Source: Parachlamydiales bacterium
GTDB lineage: Bacteria > Chlamydiota > Chlamydiia > Chlamydiales > Rhabdochlamydiaceae
Assembly: GCA_023265455.1 (NCBI GenBank)
Contig: JAHFTQ010000012.1
Span: 1-61,502, forward strand
Reading direction: 5' to 3'
DNA length: 61,502 nt
Shown here: one piece after another, positions 16,853 through 25,557 of the stretch
Layout: the number at the start of each line of letters is the position of its first letter
Numbering within the stretch: the stretch's first letter is position 1
Translations under genes and position numbers: made by a program
The notes under the pieces: generated by a model
Told to the model about the DNA's origin: nothing
The model's database searches: none
Seen by the model: the letters and a program-made list of their open reading frames with translations, nothing else

Positions 16853-18060
16853 ATTTTTTCGTAGAAATAGAGGTATCCGTTTTGACGCCCTTCTGTGACG
16901 TCATCAACTGGGGTGACGATACTGTCGTTGGCTTTAAACCACTGTCCTTGCTTATTCACGAAAGAGTAGTAGTGACCAGGAATGTGAACGACAATCGACT
17001 TGAGTCGATAATTTTGCCCTGCCATTTTCAGTGTTTCTGGCATGTCAACAGGGGCGCTGTTTTTAGTTCCTATAGCACCAAACCGTTTGAGAGAGATTGC
17101 AAACCGCTCAGGAGGAGTTTGTATCACGGTGCATTGATGAGTAGGACGATAGCGGACCCCGTCAATATCGAAGGGTTCTCCCTCATGAGATTGGGGTGAA
17201 AGCATCCTGTCGATAATTTGTTGCCCTGTTAGCCCTGTTGTAGAAGTGAGATCCACCTGGAGTACGAAAGAGGGGGTGTTGTCCTTGACGGTTCTTATTC
17301 CTGGTGCGGATGAGTTCGCATTGACAGGAACACACGTATAGTTCACTGCTTTGACTAATCCAATTTTTAGGTTATTTTGCGGGTCATAATAGTTTTTTGC
17401 ATCTAGACAATCTAGAATACGATAGAGAAATTCCTCAGCATCGCCAGTGGAACCGTTCTCATACCCTTGTAGAGGTTGTCCGTTCGCTGATAAGAGTAAA
17501 GAGCGTAGAGAGGCAAGATCTACAGGTTGACCATCTTGATAATCTTGGATGACAGTCCAAATCTTCAGAGCGTTTGATGTTTGTGAATTGTTGGATGTTG
17601 TCCATGTCTGGTAGCATTTGTCTTTGATAAACTCTCTTAGGACTTCATCGTTCATAATCGCTTGAAAAGTGGCAGCCATGAAGCAGGTATTGCCTGTGTT
17701 AGGAATTCCTGGCGGGCTTTGGATGGGGGCTGTATTTTGAACAGGTTGTACGAGGTCAGGAGCGGATAATGTGAAGGGAGTCTCTCCTAGAGAAAAAGTC
17801 AGTGCTAAAGGTTTTTTGCCAGGTCTTTCAATGACAAGTTTAATTTCAAATGTGTTGTCAGCGGCAGGTTTTAGGCGAGCGGTAAATTTTTTTACTTGTT
17901 CAAGAGAGGTGTTTTTTTGTTTAGCTGCAGTGTTCGCAGCCGCTTTAAAGAAGGTATTGATTTTTTCAATAAAAACCTTGTCTTTAAGAGGCTCATTTGC
18001 TGCAGGTTTAAACAATGACGTCGTATCATCTTTAACAAAGCTATATTCTTGTATTGTCAT
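16849..18060 (-). CDS. USP-type ubiquitin-specific protease (C19), candidate secreted deubiquitinase
   Basis: A 403-aa protein. Residues 1-110 have no recognised domain and could carry the secretion signal. The USP fold occupies 115-403: Cys box GIPNTGNTCFMAATFQAI with nucleophile C126, the GDAEEF box (206-211) equivalent to QDAqEF, and the His box PGHYYSFVNKQGQW with H363 followed by N378/D379. All catalytic elements appear intact. Bacteria have no ubiquitin, so the substrate must be in the eukaryotic host; type III secretion is the likely route (inference). The AT-rich leader contains GTTATAATAGTGTTAATA, similar to the leader of the F-box/ankyrin gene. Confidence 0.88.
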   Translation of the reverse strand: MTIQEYSFVKDDTTSLFKPAANEPLKDKVFIEKINTFFKAAANTAAKQKNTSLEQVKKFTARLKPAADNTFEIKLVIERPGKKPLALTFSLGETPFTLSAPDLVQPVQNTAPIQSPPGIPNTGNTCFMAATFQAIMNDEVLREFIKDKCYQTWTTSNNSQTSNALKIWTVIQDYQDGQPVDLASLRSLLLSANGQPLQGYENGSTGDAEEFLYRILDCLDAKNYYDPQNNLKIGLVKAVNYTCVPVNANSSAPGIRTVKDNTPSFVLQVDLTSTTGLTGQQIIDRMLSPQSHEGEPFDIDGVRYRPTHQCTVIQTPPERFAISLKRFGAIGTKNSAPVDMPETLKMAGQNYRLKSIVVHIPGHYYSFVNKQGQWFKANDSIVTPVDDVTEGRQNGYLYFYEKI

Positions 18061-18073
18061 AATAGTTTATTAT

Positions 18074-18095
18074 CCTTTATTAACACTATTATAAC
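18074..18095 (-). promoter_or_regulatory. AT-rich promoter-like leader of the USP gene
   Basis: Reading on the minus strand, GTTATAATAGTGTTAATA is followed by AAGG. It contains a TATAAT -10 candidate and closely matches 34575-34597 ahead of the F-box/ankyrin gene. No clear -35 is seen. Confidence 0.4.
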
Positions 18096-18161
18096 AAAAT
18101 ATTATATATTAATTAAATATATTTTTTAACTATACAACTCGCTCTAGGTTAGAGCGTAGTG

Positions 18162-18590
18162 CTAATCTTTTGAGAGGTTTTTCCAGCCGAGATAAAAGAG
18201 GGGAAGTGAGACTAAAAGCATTAAAAACCAATAACTTCCATTGATTTCTAGCCTGACGACGCCGTGATCGGAAAAGAAAAGTTGTAATATGCTTAAAGTC
18301 AAGAGGTTGCCGCCGACTGTGAGAGCTAAGAGGGGCCAAAAACTTTGAGCGTTAGCAGCTTCATGAGAAGCCTCTTTCTCACTATAGAGAGGAGAAATGG
18401 CCTCGGCAGGCTTGCTTGTATTATAAGGAGGGGTATAAAGAGCAGAAAAACTGTCTTGTGGAGGGGGGGATTTAGGGGATGGGGAATTTTCCATGCGTAA
18501 AGTGGCGAAGCAGTAAGGGCATTGAGTCGTATCATAAGCGACTTTTCCATCGCAATTGGGACATATTTTCTGACGATCAGCAGGCTTCAT
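18162..18590 (-). CDS. Zinc-ribbon membrane protein
   Basis: The start at 18590 has GAGG eight bases upstream and yields MKPADRQKICPNCDGKV; the longer frame is unlikely. The 142-aa product has an N-terminal zinc ribbon (CPNC...CPYC), a Ser/Pro-rich linker, and two transmembrane segments near the C-terminus (FWPLLALTVGGNLLTLSIL and YWFLMLLVSLPLFYLGW). It is divergent from lpdA. It may correspond to the hypothetical gene next to lpdA in C. trachomatis (CT556), which I cannot verify. No function is known to me. Confidence 0.6.
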   Translation of the reverse strand: MKPADRQKICPNCDGKVAYDTTQCPYCFATLRMENSPSPKSPPPQDSFSALYTPPYNTSKPAEAISPLYSEKEASHEAANAQSFWPLLALTVGGNLLTLSILQLFFSDHGVVRLEINGSYWFLMLLVSLPLFYLGWKNLSKD

Positions 18591-18663
18591 AATTTGTACC
18601 TCATTTTTCAGCATATAACTTTCGGTGTTTTTTTTCCTTATTCTTTGATAGAATTCGAACACA

Positions 18664-18685
18664 AGACCTCTTTCGAAAGAGGTCT
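18664..18685. promoter_or_regulatory. 22-bp perfect palindrome upstream of lpdA
   Basis: The half-site AGACCTCTTTC (18664-18674) is immediately followed by its exact reverse complement (18675-18685). It ends 12 nt before the lpdA ATG and includes purine-rich GAAAGAGG that could affect ribosome access. The right half with flank (TTTCGAAAGAGGTCTA) recurs at 29983-29998, just upstream of the gene at 30002. Confidence 0.6.
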
Positions 18686-18697
18686 AAAGGTATAGAT

Positions 18698-20101
18698 ATG
18701 ACAGACAAAGAATATTACGACTTGATTGTGATTGGAGCGGGGCCAGGGGGTTATGTTGCTGCGATCAAGGCGGCGCAAGTTGGCAAGAAAGTCGCACTCA
18801 TTGAGAAGGAAAATCTGGGGGGAACTTGTTTAAACGTGGGGTGTATTCCAACGAAGACGCTCATTGCTCATGCTGAGGTTTTGGAAAAGATTTTGCATGC
18901 TGCCGATTTTGGAATTACAACAGGGGCAATTACCTTCGATTATGGAAAAATGAAGGAGCGCAAAGATGGCGTCGTTTCAAAAATCCGTAAGAGTTTAGAA
19001 GGGCTGATCCAGGCTAATGGGATCACGATTTTGCGAGGAGCTGCTCAGTTTACAGGTCCCAAAGAACTTAAAGTGAAAGGAATTGACAATCGGATTCTTC
19101 AAGGAGAATCGATCATTATTGCGACAGGATCGGAGCCGGTTGATATTGCGGCAATTCCCTGCGACCACCGGAAAATTTTCAATTCGACATCGATTTTAGA
19201 AATGCGAGAGCTTCCTAAAACTTTAGCAGTCGTTGGCGGTGGCTATATCGGTTGTGAGTTTGCGTCGCTTTATGCAGAATTGGGTGTCAAGGTTGTGATT
19301 TTGGAAGCTCTTCCGACGATTGTGGCTGCTCAAGGGGCTGCCATTTCACAGGTTCTAACGGCAGCTTTTAAAAAGAAAGGGATCGATGTGAGGACCGGAG
19401 TGAGTGTCGAAGGAGTTGATGTTCAAACGAAAGGAGTGACTCTTCGATTGAAAGATCAAGGAGTCCTCGAAGTTGATGCTGTCTTAGTAGCCGTAGGAAG
19501 AAAAGTGGTTTCACAAGGATTAGGACTCGAACACGCGGGTGTTTTGACAACGGATCGAGGAGTGATTGAAGTCAATGAGAAGATGGAGACTGCTGTGCCC
19601 GGGATTTATGCGATTGGAGATGTCACAGGCAAAGTGATGCTCGCTCATGTAGCTTCTCATCAGGGGATCATTGCAGCGGTGAATGCGACAGGTGGAGAGG
19701 CGATTATGCATTACGAGGCTGTCCCTTCTGTCATTTTTACCCTTCCAGAAATTGCGATGGTGGGATTAACGTTAGAGCAGGCACAGGAAAAAGGATATTC
19801 AGCAGTGACGGGGAAATTTCCGTTTCAGGCACTCGGTAAAGCCGTTGCTACTCAAGAGACGGAAGGGTTTGCACAAATTGTGATCGATAAAAAAACAGGA
19901 CAAATTTTGGGTGCACAGGTTGTGGGTCACGACGCTGCATCTCTCATTGCTGAACCGACGCTTGCGATCGCAAATGAGCTGACAATTGATTGTTTAGCAG
20001 AGACTGTTCACGCTCACCCGACGCTTCCTGAGGCGTGGTTAGAAGCGGCGCTTCTTGCGATGGATACTCCTATTCATTTTCCACCCAAGATCAAGAAATG
20101 A
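18698..20101 (+). CDS. lpdA: Dihydrolipoamide dehydrogenase (E3)
   Basis: A 467-aa FAD/NAD disulfide oxidoreductase that reoxidises lipoyl groups of 2-oxo-acid dehydrogenases. The FAD site GAGPGGY is near residue 13. The redox disulfide is C44/C49 in GGTCLNVGC. The NAD-binding GGGYIGCEFA and the C-terminal HPTLPE motif (catalytic His/Glu) are intact. The stop overlaps the lipA start (ATGA), pairing the enzyme with synthesis of its cofactor. Confidence 0.97.
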   Translation: MTDKEYYDLIVIGAGPGGYVAAIKAAQVGKKVALIEKENLGGTCLNVGCIPTKTLIAHAEVLEKILHAADFGITTGAITFDYGKMKERKDGVVSKIRKSLEGLIQANGITILRGAAQFTGPKELKVKGIDNRILQGESIIIATGSEPVDIAAIPCDHRKIFNSTSILEMRELPKTLAVVGGGYIGCEFASLYAELGVKVVILEALPTIVAAQGAAISQVLTAAFKKKGIDVRTGVSVEGVDVQTKGVTLRLKDQGVLEVDAVLVAVGRKVVSQGLGLEHAGVLTTDRGVIEVNEKMETAVPGIYAIGDVTGKVMLAHVASHQGIIAAVNATGGEAIMHYEAVPSVIFTLPEIAMVGLTLEQAQEKGYSAVTGKFPFQALGKAVATQETEGFAQIVIDKKTGQILGAQVVGHDAASLIAEPTLAIANELTIDCLAETVHAHPTLPEAWLEAALLAMDTPIHFPPKIKK

Positions 20102-21018
20102 GTAAACTCAAAGTTTTGAATGATCTTCCGGAAAACCCTGAACCAGAGCAGGGGCGGTTTCCTTCTTGGCTTCATCGGAAGATGCCCAAAGGCGGGCAGC
20201 TTTTCAAGACGGGAGGTATTGTCAAAAAGTACCGTCTCAACACGGTCTGCGAGGAAGCCAAATGTCCCAATCGACTTCATTGTTTTTCTCACAAAACAGC
20301 GACATTTTTGGCGCTAGGGGAAGCTTGTACTCGTAATTGTGGATTTTGCAGTATCGATTTTACGAAGCAGCCCAAGCCTCCAGAATCTGATGAACCTGTC
20401 CGTATTGCGGCTTCAGTTCAAGAGCTAGGGCTCAAACATGTTGTCATTACAATGGTGGCTCGTGATGATTTGCCCGATGGGGGTGCAGCACACCTTGCAG
20501 AGATTATTCGAGAAGTGCGAGCTCAAAATCGGGATTGCGCAGTTGAAGTTTTGACATCGGATTTCAATGGGAATCAAAAAGCCGTTGATATTGTGTTAGA
20601 GCAAAGGCCAGATGTCTTTAACCATAATATTGAGACTGTGCGGGCATTGACGCCGCGTGTCAGGCATAAAGCGACCTACGACCGGACGCTGCTCGTTTTG
20701 CAGCAGGCTAAGGCGTCGGGAAAAGCCGGTTTGATTAAGTCAGGTCTGATGGTGGGATTGGGAGAGAGTGAAGAAGAGGTATTTGAGACTTTGCGCGATT
20801 TGAAAAATGCCGGATGTGACATTGTCACCATTGGTCATTATCTTCAGCCAGATCGGCGCAAATTATTGGTGAAGGCCTTCATCACACCTGAGCAATTCAA
20901 GCGCTATGAAGAAGAAGGGTACCTGTTAGGAATTCGGCAGATGTATGTGGGACCTTTTGTCCGCTCGTCTTTCAATGCTCATGAGGTTACTCTTCGATCG
21001 TTGTCCAGCGGAAATTGA
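20098..21018 (+). CDS. lipA: Lipoyl synthase
   Basis: A 306-aa radical SAM enzyme inserting two sulfurs into octanoyl groups. The auxiliary cluster ligands are C51, C56 and C62 (CEEAKCPNRLHC). The SAM cluster ligands are C77, C81 and C84 (CTRNCGFC). The near-C-terminal RSSF supplies the conserved Ser ligand region. Start 20098 is supported by overlap with the lpdA stop; upstream extension into lpdA is spurious. It overlaps the convergent OppA-like gene by 32 nt. Confidence 0.97.
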   Translation: MSKLKVLNDLPENPEPEQGRFPSWLHRKMPKGGQLFKTGGIVKKYRLNTVCEEAKCPNRLHCFSHKTATFLALGEACTRNCGFCSIDFTKQPKPPESDEPVRIAASVQELGLKHVVITMVARDDLPDGGAAHLAEIIREVRAQNRDCAVEVLTSDFNGNQKAVDIVLEQRPDVFNHNIETVRALTPRVRHKATYDRTLLVLQQAKASGKAGLIKSGLMVGLGESEEEVFETLRDLKNAGCDIVTIGHYLQPDRRKLLVKAFITPEQFKRYEEEGYLLGIRQMYVGPFVRSSFNAHEVTLRSLSSGN

Positions 21019-22573
21019 TTTGATAGAGATAATTCACCGAGACACCCTTGACATACGGCTGTTCAATATAGCTGGCGACCATTTCAGAGATCGGGATGGA
21101 GGGCATCTCATCAAAAAAGATTTTCTCCGCAGCTTCAACATGGCGCCATTTCTCTTCTTCGTCTTCGGCATACGCAGCTTCTGTATGGCGAATATAGTTG
21201 GCATCTTCCCATGCGGTTAAATTCGGCCGGTTATTTTTGAGTTTGAAGGTTTCAAGCAAATTGGCAGGGTCGTCATACTGCATGACCCAACCAAACCGGG
21301 CGATATCATGCTCATAGTTGTACATTTGACGAATGAAGAGCTGCCCGTCACAACCCTCACATTTCACTTTGATACCGAGATTTTGCTCCCACATCTGCTG
21401 AATGGCTTGGATCACCTTTCCCCATAAGGTGTTCATCGCATAATAGATGGTAATAGAGGGGAGCTCCTCAGCGGTAATTTCTAATTCTTTGAGTCCTTGC
21501 TGGAGATATTCTTTAGCTTTTGCGATGTCGTTGTCTTGGAACCAAGGATGCCATCTTTTTTTCTTCAAAATTTGGGGGATAAGCCCAAGGGCAGGAGAGG
21601 AATCATGATCGTGGAATAGGTCTTGCATGATTTTCCGACGATCGACGGCATAGGCAAGAGCTTTACGAATATTAACATTGTTCAAGGGGTATTTGTTGGT
21701 ATTAAAAAAAAGCCACTGGGTTCCGGCTGCAGGGAGAGTATGTAAGAGGCCTTTGGCTTTTAGGTCGGGGATAGCGTCTATTGAAATTCTCGTTAAGGGA
21801 TCGCCAACCCAGTCGAGCTCGCCTTTTTCAAACATGAGTAAAGCCGTCGCTGCATCTTTGACGATCAGGTAGTCAAGTTGTTTCAACTGAATTTGATCCG
21901 CCTCCCAGTAGTGGGGGTTTTTTTCGAGGATGATTTGATCCTGAAAAATATAATTTTTTAGACGGAAAGGGCCTGAAGAGACTAAGTGTCTAGCATCAAG
22001 GGGTTGATGGAGCAGTGTTGGATGTACGGGGTAGAAGACAGAATTGATCACGACATTCAAGAAATGGGGATGAGGGTTCTCAAGTTCAACGCGTAATGTC
22101 TGATTGTCTAAAGCGCGGACGCCCACCTGATGGATTGGAACGGCACCACTCAAAGCTTTTTGTGCATTCTTGATGAAATAATAAAGATTAGTATTCGTAG
22201 AAACATAACCCGGAGTTAATGCGCTCTTCCAGGAGTTTTCAAAATCGTGTGCGGTGATGGGGGAGCCATCTGACCAGTAACAATCGCGTAAGACAAAGGT
22301 GTAAGTTTTGAAATCTTTAGAAACGTGGTAGGACTTTGCGAGGTCTAGCTGAGGAGACATGTTTTGGTCAAGATAGGCAAGACCAGAAAATAGCATACGA
22401 ACCACGCCTTGGCTGAGCATATCCGTTCCTGTGCGGGGATCTAAGGAAGGAACATCACTTAGGATGCAGGTGCGGAGCGTTTGCGATTTCTTGCGAGAAG
22501 TTGGAGATTTTTGGCAGCAACATAAGAGGCAAAGAACTAAAAGAAAACTGCTACTAATTCTCCTACCCAACAT
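20987..22573 (-). CDS. OppA-like peptide-binding lipoprotein (SBP_bac_5)
   Basis: A 528-aa solute-binding protein for an ABC peptide importer. A lipoprotein-type signal (SFLLVLCLLCCCQ) spans about residues 8-21. Family motifs include RTCILSDVPSLDPRTGTDM near the N-terminus, YVFVLRD-like TYTFVLRDCYWSDGSPITAHDF, and VNIRKALAYAVDR, which is the family signature stretch. Chlamydiae often carry several such lipoproteins for few permeases. No permease or ATPase gene is adjacent, so the partner is unknown. Confidence 0.9.
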   Translation of the reverse strand: MLGRRISSSFLLVLCLLCCCQKSPTSRKKSQTLRTCILSDVPSLDPRTGTDMLSQGVVRMLFSGLAYLDQNMSPQLDLAKSYHVSKDFKTYTFVLRDCYWSDGSPITAHDFENSWKSALTPGYVSTNTNLYYFIKNAQKALSGAVPIHQVGVRALDNQTLRVELENPHPHFLNVVINSVFYPVHPTLLHQPLDARHLVSSGPFRLKNYIFQDQIILEKNPHYWEADQIQLKQLDYLIVKDAATALLMFEKGELDWVGDPLTRISIDAIPDLKAKGLLHTLPAAGTQWLFFNTNKYPLNNVNIRKALAYAVDRRKIMQDLFHDHDSSPALGLIPQILKKKRWHPWFQDNDIAKAKEYLQQGLKELEITAEELPSITIYYAMNTLWGKVIQAIQQMWEQNLGIKVKCEGCDGQLFIRQMYNYEHDIARFGWVMQYDDPANLLETFKLKNNRPNLTAWEDANYIRHTEAAYAEDEEEKWRHVEAAEKIFFDEMPSIPISEMVASYIEQPYVKGVSVNYLYQINFRWTTIEE

Positions 22574-22682
22574 GACTTCCTATATCTTAAGACTTTAAAT
22601 TATTGATTAATGATCATTTTATGGCAACAAAGAGTTTACTTTCCCTGAAAATCAATTCGTGTTAAAGAAAAAATTTGATAGA

Positions 22683-22850
22683 GGAGGTAGTTGCAAAGCT
22701 CGCTTTGGAGGCCAAATTCGATGATTTTTGAGCAGGACCGTATTCCGCACAAATTGACATATTCGGTTTAGAATAGGCGATTTGTGCGGAATTCGGATCC
22801 TGCTTAAAAAGCGCGAATTTGGCCCCAAATGGAGTTTTGCAACTGCCTCC
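22683..22850. repeat. Long foldback (about 72-nt arms) immediately upstream of glgC
   Basis: The left arm 22683-22754 is an imperfect reverse complement of 22780-22850, with a 25-nt loop. Shared blocks include AGTTGCAAA, GGCCAAATTCG, AGCAGGA and ATTCCGCACAAAT. The right arm ends one base before the glgC Shine-Dalgarno region. It could be a MITE-like foldback element, a very stable RNA leader or an attenuator. No transposase or clear target duplication is seen. Confidence 0.8.
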
Positions 22851-22867
22851 AGAGGGAGTGCTCCTTG

Positions 22868-24127
22868 ATGAACGAGAGTGATATGATTGATCGAGTGGCA
22901 GCGGTCATTCTGGCGGGTGGGCAGGGAACGCGTCTGTTTCCGTTGACCCAATATCGATCAAAGCCAGCTGTGGGTTTTGGAGGTAAATATCGGCTCATCG
23001 ATATTCCCCTCTCGAATGCTCTCAACTCAAAAATCTCTCATCTCTATGTGATTTCTCAATATTTTGCCTCGCAATTACATCACCATATTTGTGCCACTTA
23101 CCAATTTGACAGGATGCAAAAAGGGGGTATTCACCTGCTTTGCCCGGAAGAAGATCCTGAGAGACAGGTGAGGTTTGAGGGGACAGCAGACGCTATCCGA
23201 AAAAACCTGCACCACTTATTGAAAGCTCCCGTCGATTATTTTCTTATTCTTTCCGGTGACCAACTTTATAATATTGATTTAGGGGAACTCATTCGTTTTG
23301 CCCATGAGAAAAATGCAGAAATGGTAGTGGCCTCAATTTATGTCAAAGAGGCTGAAGCCCATCGGATGGGGGTCATGCATGTCGATGCAAACAATTACAT
23401 CAAAGACTTCAAAGAAAAACCCAAAGAGAAATCTGCCTTGACCCCTTTCGGTGTGAAAAAAGATGGAAAAACGCGCTATTTAGCTTCGATGGGGATCTAT
23501 GTTTTTCGTAGAGATGCTCTCCTAGCGCTTCTTCAGCAACCCGGTAACGATTTCGGGCATCATTTGATCCCTTGCCAGGTGGCAAGAGGGGGCTCTTATG
23601 CGTATGTTTATAACGGATATTGGGTCGATATTGGAACCATCTTATCTTTTTATGAAGCCAACATGAGTTTATTAGATCAGGAAAACTGCCTGGAAACTTA
23701 TAATGAAGCCACCCCCATCTATGCGCGCTGCTATCATTTACCGAGTCCTCTGATTCTTCAAAGCCGGGTTCATCGATCTTACATTAGTCAAGGATCGATT
23801 GTAGAGGCCGAAGAGATTTCCCATAGCATTTTAGGACTGCGGTGTCATGTTAAGAAAGGGACAAAAATCAAAGACTCTATTGTCATGGGCAATCAGTTTT
23901 ATGCTCCTCCATTGCATCAACATCCGCCCCTTCCAGCGCAGTTCACCATCGGAGAAAATTGCGTGATAGAAAAAGCCATCATCGATGAGCATACCTACAT
24001 TGGCAATCATGTCCGTTTAGTCAATGAAAAAAAACTCCAAAATTACGATGGAGACGGAGTCTATATTCGCGATGGGATCATCATCGTGACAAGCGGGACT
24101 TCTTTACCTGACGGCTTCGTGCTTTGA
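22868..24127 (+). CDS. glgC: Glucose-1-phosphate adenylyltransferase
   Basis: A 419-aa enzyme making ADP-glucose for glycogen synthesis. The catalytic N-terminal motif ILAGGQGTRLFPLT and KPAVGFGGKYRLIDIPLSN are intact. The C-terminal half is the left-handed beta-helix regulatory domain. The ATG at 22868 follows AGAGGGAG by nine bases; the frame open from 22829 reads through the foldback arm and is not favoured. The ADP-glucose route fits chlamydial glycogen metabolism. It is followed closely by the phosphoesterase gene. Confidence 0.95.
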   Translation: MNESDMIDRVAAVILAGGQGTRLFPLTQYRSKPAVGFGGKYRLIDIPLSNALNSKISHLYVISQYFASQLHHHICATYQFDRMQKGGIHLLCPEEDPERQVRFEGTADAIRKNLHHLLKAPVDYFLILSGDQLYNIDLGELIRFAHEKNAEMVVASIYVKEAEAHRMGVMHVDANNYIKDFKEKPKEKSALTPFGVKKDGKTRYLASMGIYVFRRDALLALLQQPGNDFGHHLIPCQVARGGSYAYVYNGYWVDIGTILSFYEANMSLLDQENCLETYNEATPIYARCYHLPSPLILQSRVHRSYISQGSIVEAEEISHSILGLRCHVKKGTKIKDSIVMGNQFYAPPLHQHPPLPAQFTIGENCVIEKAIIDEHTYIGNHVRLVNEKKLQNYDGDGVYIRDGIIIVTSGTSLPDGFVL

Positions 24128-24158
24128 ACTTATTAAATTGTATGACATCATGGTGAGT

Positions 24159-24905
24159 ATGTCAATCTGGGCCCTTGCTGACCTCCACTTAGCACAAAGT
24201 GTTCCTGCGAAAAATATGGCGGTTTTTGGACCGCAGTGGGAAGGGTATATGGAGAAGATGGCGGCCGCTTGGGATGAGATGGTTAAACCAGAAGATCTGG
24301 TTTTATTGCCAGGAGATATCAGCTGGGCGATGAAACTAGAAGAAGCCAAGACCGATCTTGAATGGATTGACGCCAGGCCAGGAAAGAAGGTCATGATTCG
24401 AGGCAACCACGATTACTGGTGGGGCTCGTCGAAAAAGATGTCCCAGGTCTTTCCACCCTCTATTCACTTTATTCATAACACAGCCTTTCATTGGCAAGAT
24501 GTTGCCATCGGAGGGACACGCCTTTGGGATACGCCTGAGTATAATTTTAATGGCTATGTTCATTTCCAAGAAAATCCTCAAGCGAAGACAAAAGTCTCAC
24601 TTTATGAGCCTGAGAATGATGAGGCGATTTTTAATCGAGAATTAGAGCGGTTGAAGATGAGCCTGAGGCAAATGAATCCCCGAGCTAAATTAAAAATCGC
24701 GATGACCCACTACCCTCCCATCGGAGCTGATCTGCAACCTTCAAGAACGTCAGGGATTTTAGAGGAATTTGGTATACAAGTCTGCGCTTTTGGACATTTG
24801 CACAATTTGAAAAAAAATCAGCCTCTCTTCGGAACTATTCGGGGGATTCAGTATCTCCTGACAGCCAGCGATTATTTAGATTTTCGCCCCATTCAGATTC
24901 TTTAA
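24159..24905 (+). CDS. Calcineurin-like metallophosphoesterase
   Basis: About 248 aa. The five metallophosphoesterase motifs are clear: DLHLA (standing in for DxH), GDISW, GNHDYWW, MTHYPP and GHLHN, giving a di-metal centre. The substrate is unknown. The start is uncertain: ATGs at 24150 and 24159 are both possible and neither has a strong RBS; the second gives MSIWALADLHL. It is 31 nt behind glgC. A phosphoesterase next to glgC is also found in C. trachomatis (CT488, from memory). Confidence 0.85.
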   Translation: MSIWALADLHLAQSVPAKNMAVFGPQWEGYMEKMAAAWDEMVKPEDLVLLPGDISWAMKLEEAKTDLEWIDARPGKKVMIRGNHDYWWGSSKKMSQVFPPSIHFIHNTAFHWQDVAIGGTRLWDTPEYNFNGYVHFQENPQAKTKVSLYEPENDEAIFNRELERLKMSLRQMNPRAKLKIAMTHYPPIGADLQPSRTSGILEEFGIQVCAFGHLHNLKKNQPLFGTIRGIQYLLTASDYLDFRPIQIL

Positions 24906-24920
24906 AAGATTCAGTTTCTT

Positions 24921-25072
24921 CTCTGCGTCCTCAGCGTCTCTCCCGCGCGCCAGCGCCTCTGCGCTGATGGGATCCGTATTAGTCATCGTTCCCAGGTTAT
25001 TGCTCAAAGCAAGTCTAAAATTTCATCAGCGCAGAGGCGCTGGCGCGCGGAAGAGACGCTGAGGACGCAGAG
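24921..25072. repeat. Inverted repeat with 49-nt arms, 48 of 49 matching
   Basis: The left arm 24921-24969 and right arm 25024-25072 are reverse complements except for one position, around a 54-nt loop. The arms are built from related short words (CTCTGCG, CAGCG, GCGCGCCAGCG) and are more GC-rich than their surroundings. The stretch 24906-25179 holds no gene. It is a strong transcript hairpin and resembles dispersed extragenic repeats; whether it recurs elsewhere cannot be seen here. Confidence 0.9.
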
Positions 25073-25179
25073 GGAAGTCCTGTAAAATGCCTCTCTGTGC
25101 CTCATGTTTCACGCAGCTAAAATATGACTTTATTTTCTGGAAATGGTATAACGATGAGCCCCAAAACTCAGGTTTCTAA

Positions 25180-25557
25180 ATGAAAAGTCAGAGATCATTA
25201 TTTTTACTTGAGATTGTCATCTCCATTGCTCTGGTGGGAATCTTTGCCATGGGTTTTTTGGGAAGTGGGATGCGTTATCTTACTCAAGAAAGGAAAGCTC
25301 TTTTGGAATTGGAGTTTGAAAGGCAGCGGGATCTGGTGAGAATGGAATGCCTTGCATCATGTTGGAAGGAGGAAAGACAAGAGCCTTGGGTTTTTGAAAA
25401 ATTGTTAAAGGCAAAACTCGGTGGCAAAGAGTACAAAACCTCTTTTCGGTTAAGAGTGCGTTCTAAGAAAATCAAAGACGATCATGAAATTGTTTTGGAG
25501 GAAGGGACGAAAAAATATCACTTTCTTGTCAAAAACGCAGAAGCTTTATCTAAATGA
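25180..25557 (+). CDS. Prepilin/pseudopilin-like protein
   Basis: A 125-aa protein. Residues 3-28 (QRSLFLLEIVISIALVGIFA) look like a type IV pilin or type II secretion pseudopilin N-terminus, with the conserved Glu at +5 after a Ser-Leu junction. Ser replaces the usual Gly at -1. The rest is basic and lacks a recognised domain (RLRVRSKKIKDDHEIVLEE). Such proteins are processed by a prepilin peptidase at the inner membrane. It overlaps the convergent kdsB by 40 nt. No other secretion genes are adjacent. Confidence 0.6.
   Translation: MKSQRSLFLLEIVISIALVGIFAMGFLGSGMRYLTQERKALLELEFERQRDLVRMECLASCWKEERQEPWVFEKLLKAKLGGKEYKTSFRLRVRSKKIKDDHEIVLEEGTKKYHFLVKNAEALSK

Noticed and set aside
22829..22867. 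Upstream start for glgC
   Set aside because: These codons fall in the right arm of the foldback and have no RBS; the ATG at 22868 fits the family N-terminus.
22574..22867. Possible tRNA or small RNA gene in the oppA-glgC gap
   Set aside because: No cloverleaf, T-loop or CCA features; the foldback explains the structure.
24921..25072. CRISPR-like repeat
   Set aside because: There are only two copies, in inverted orientation, with no regular spacers and no cas genes.
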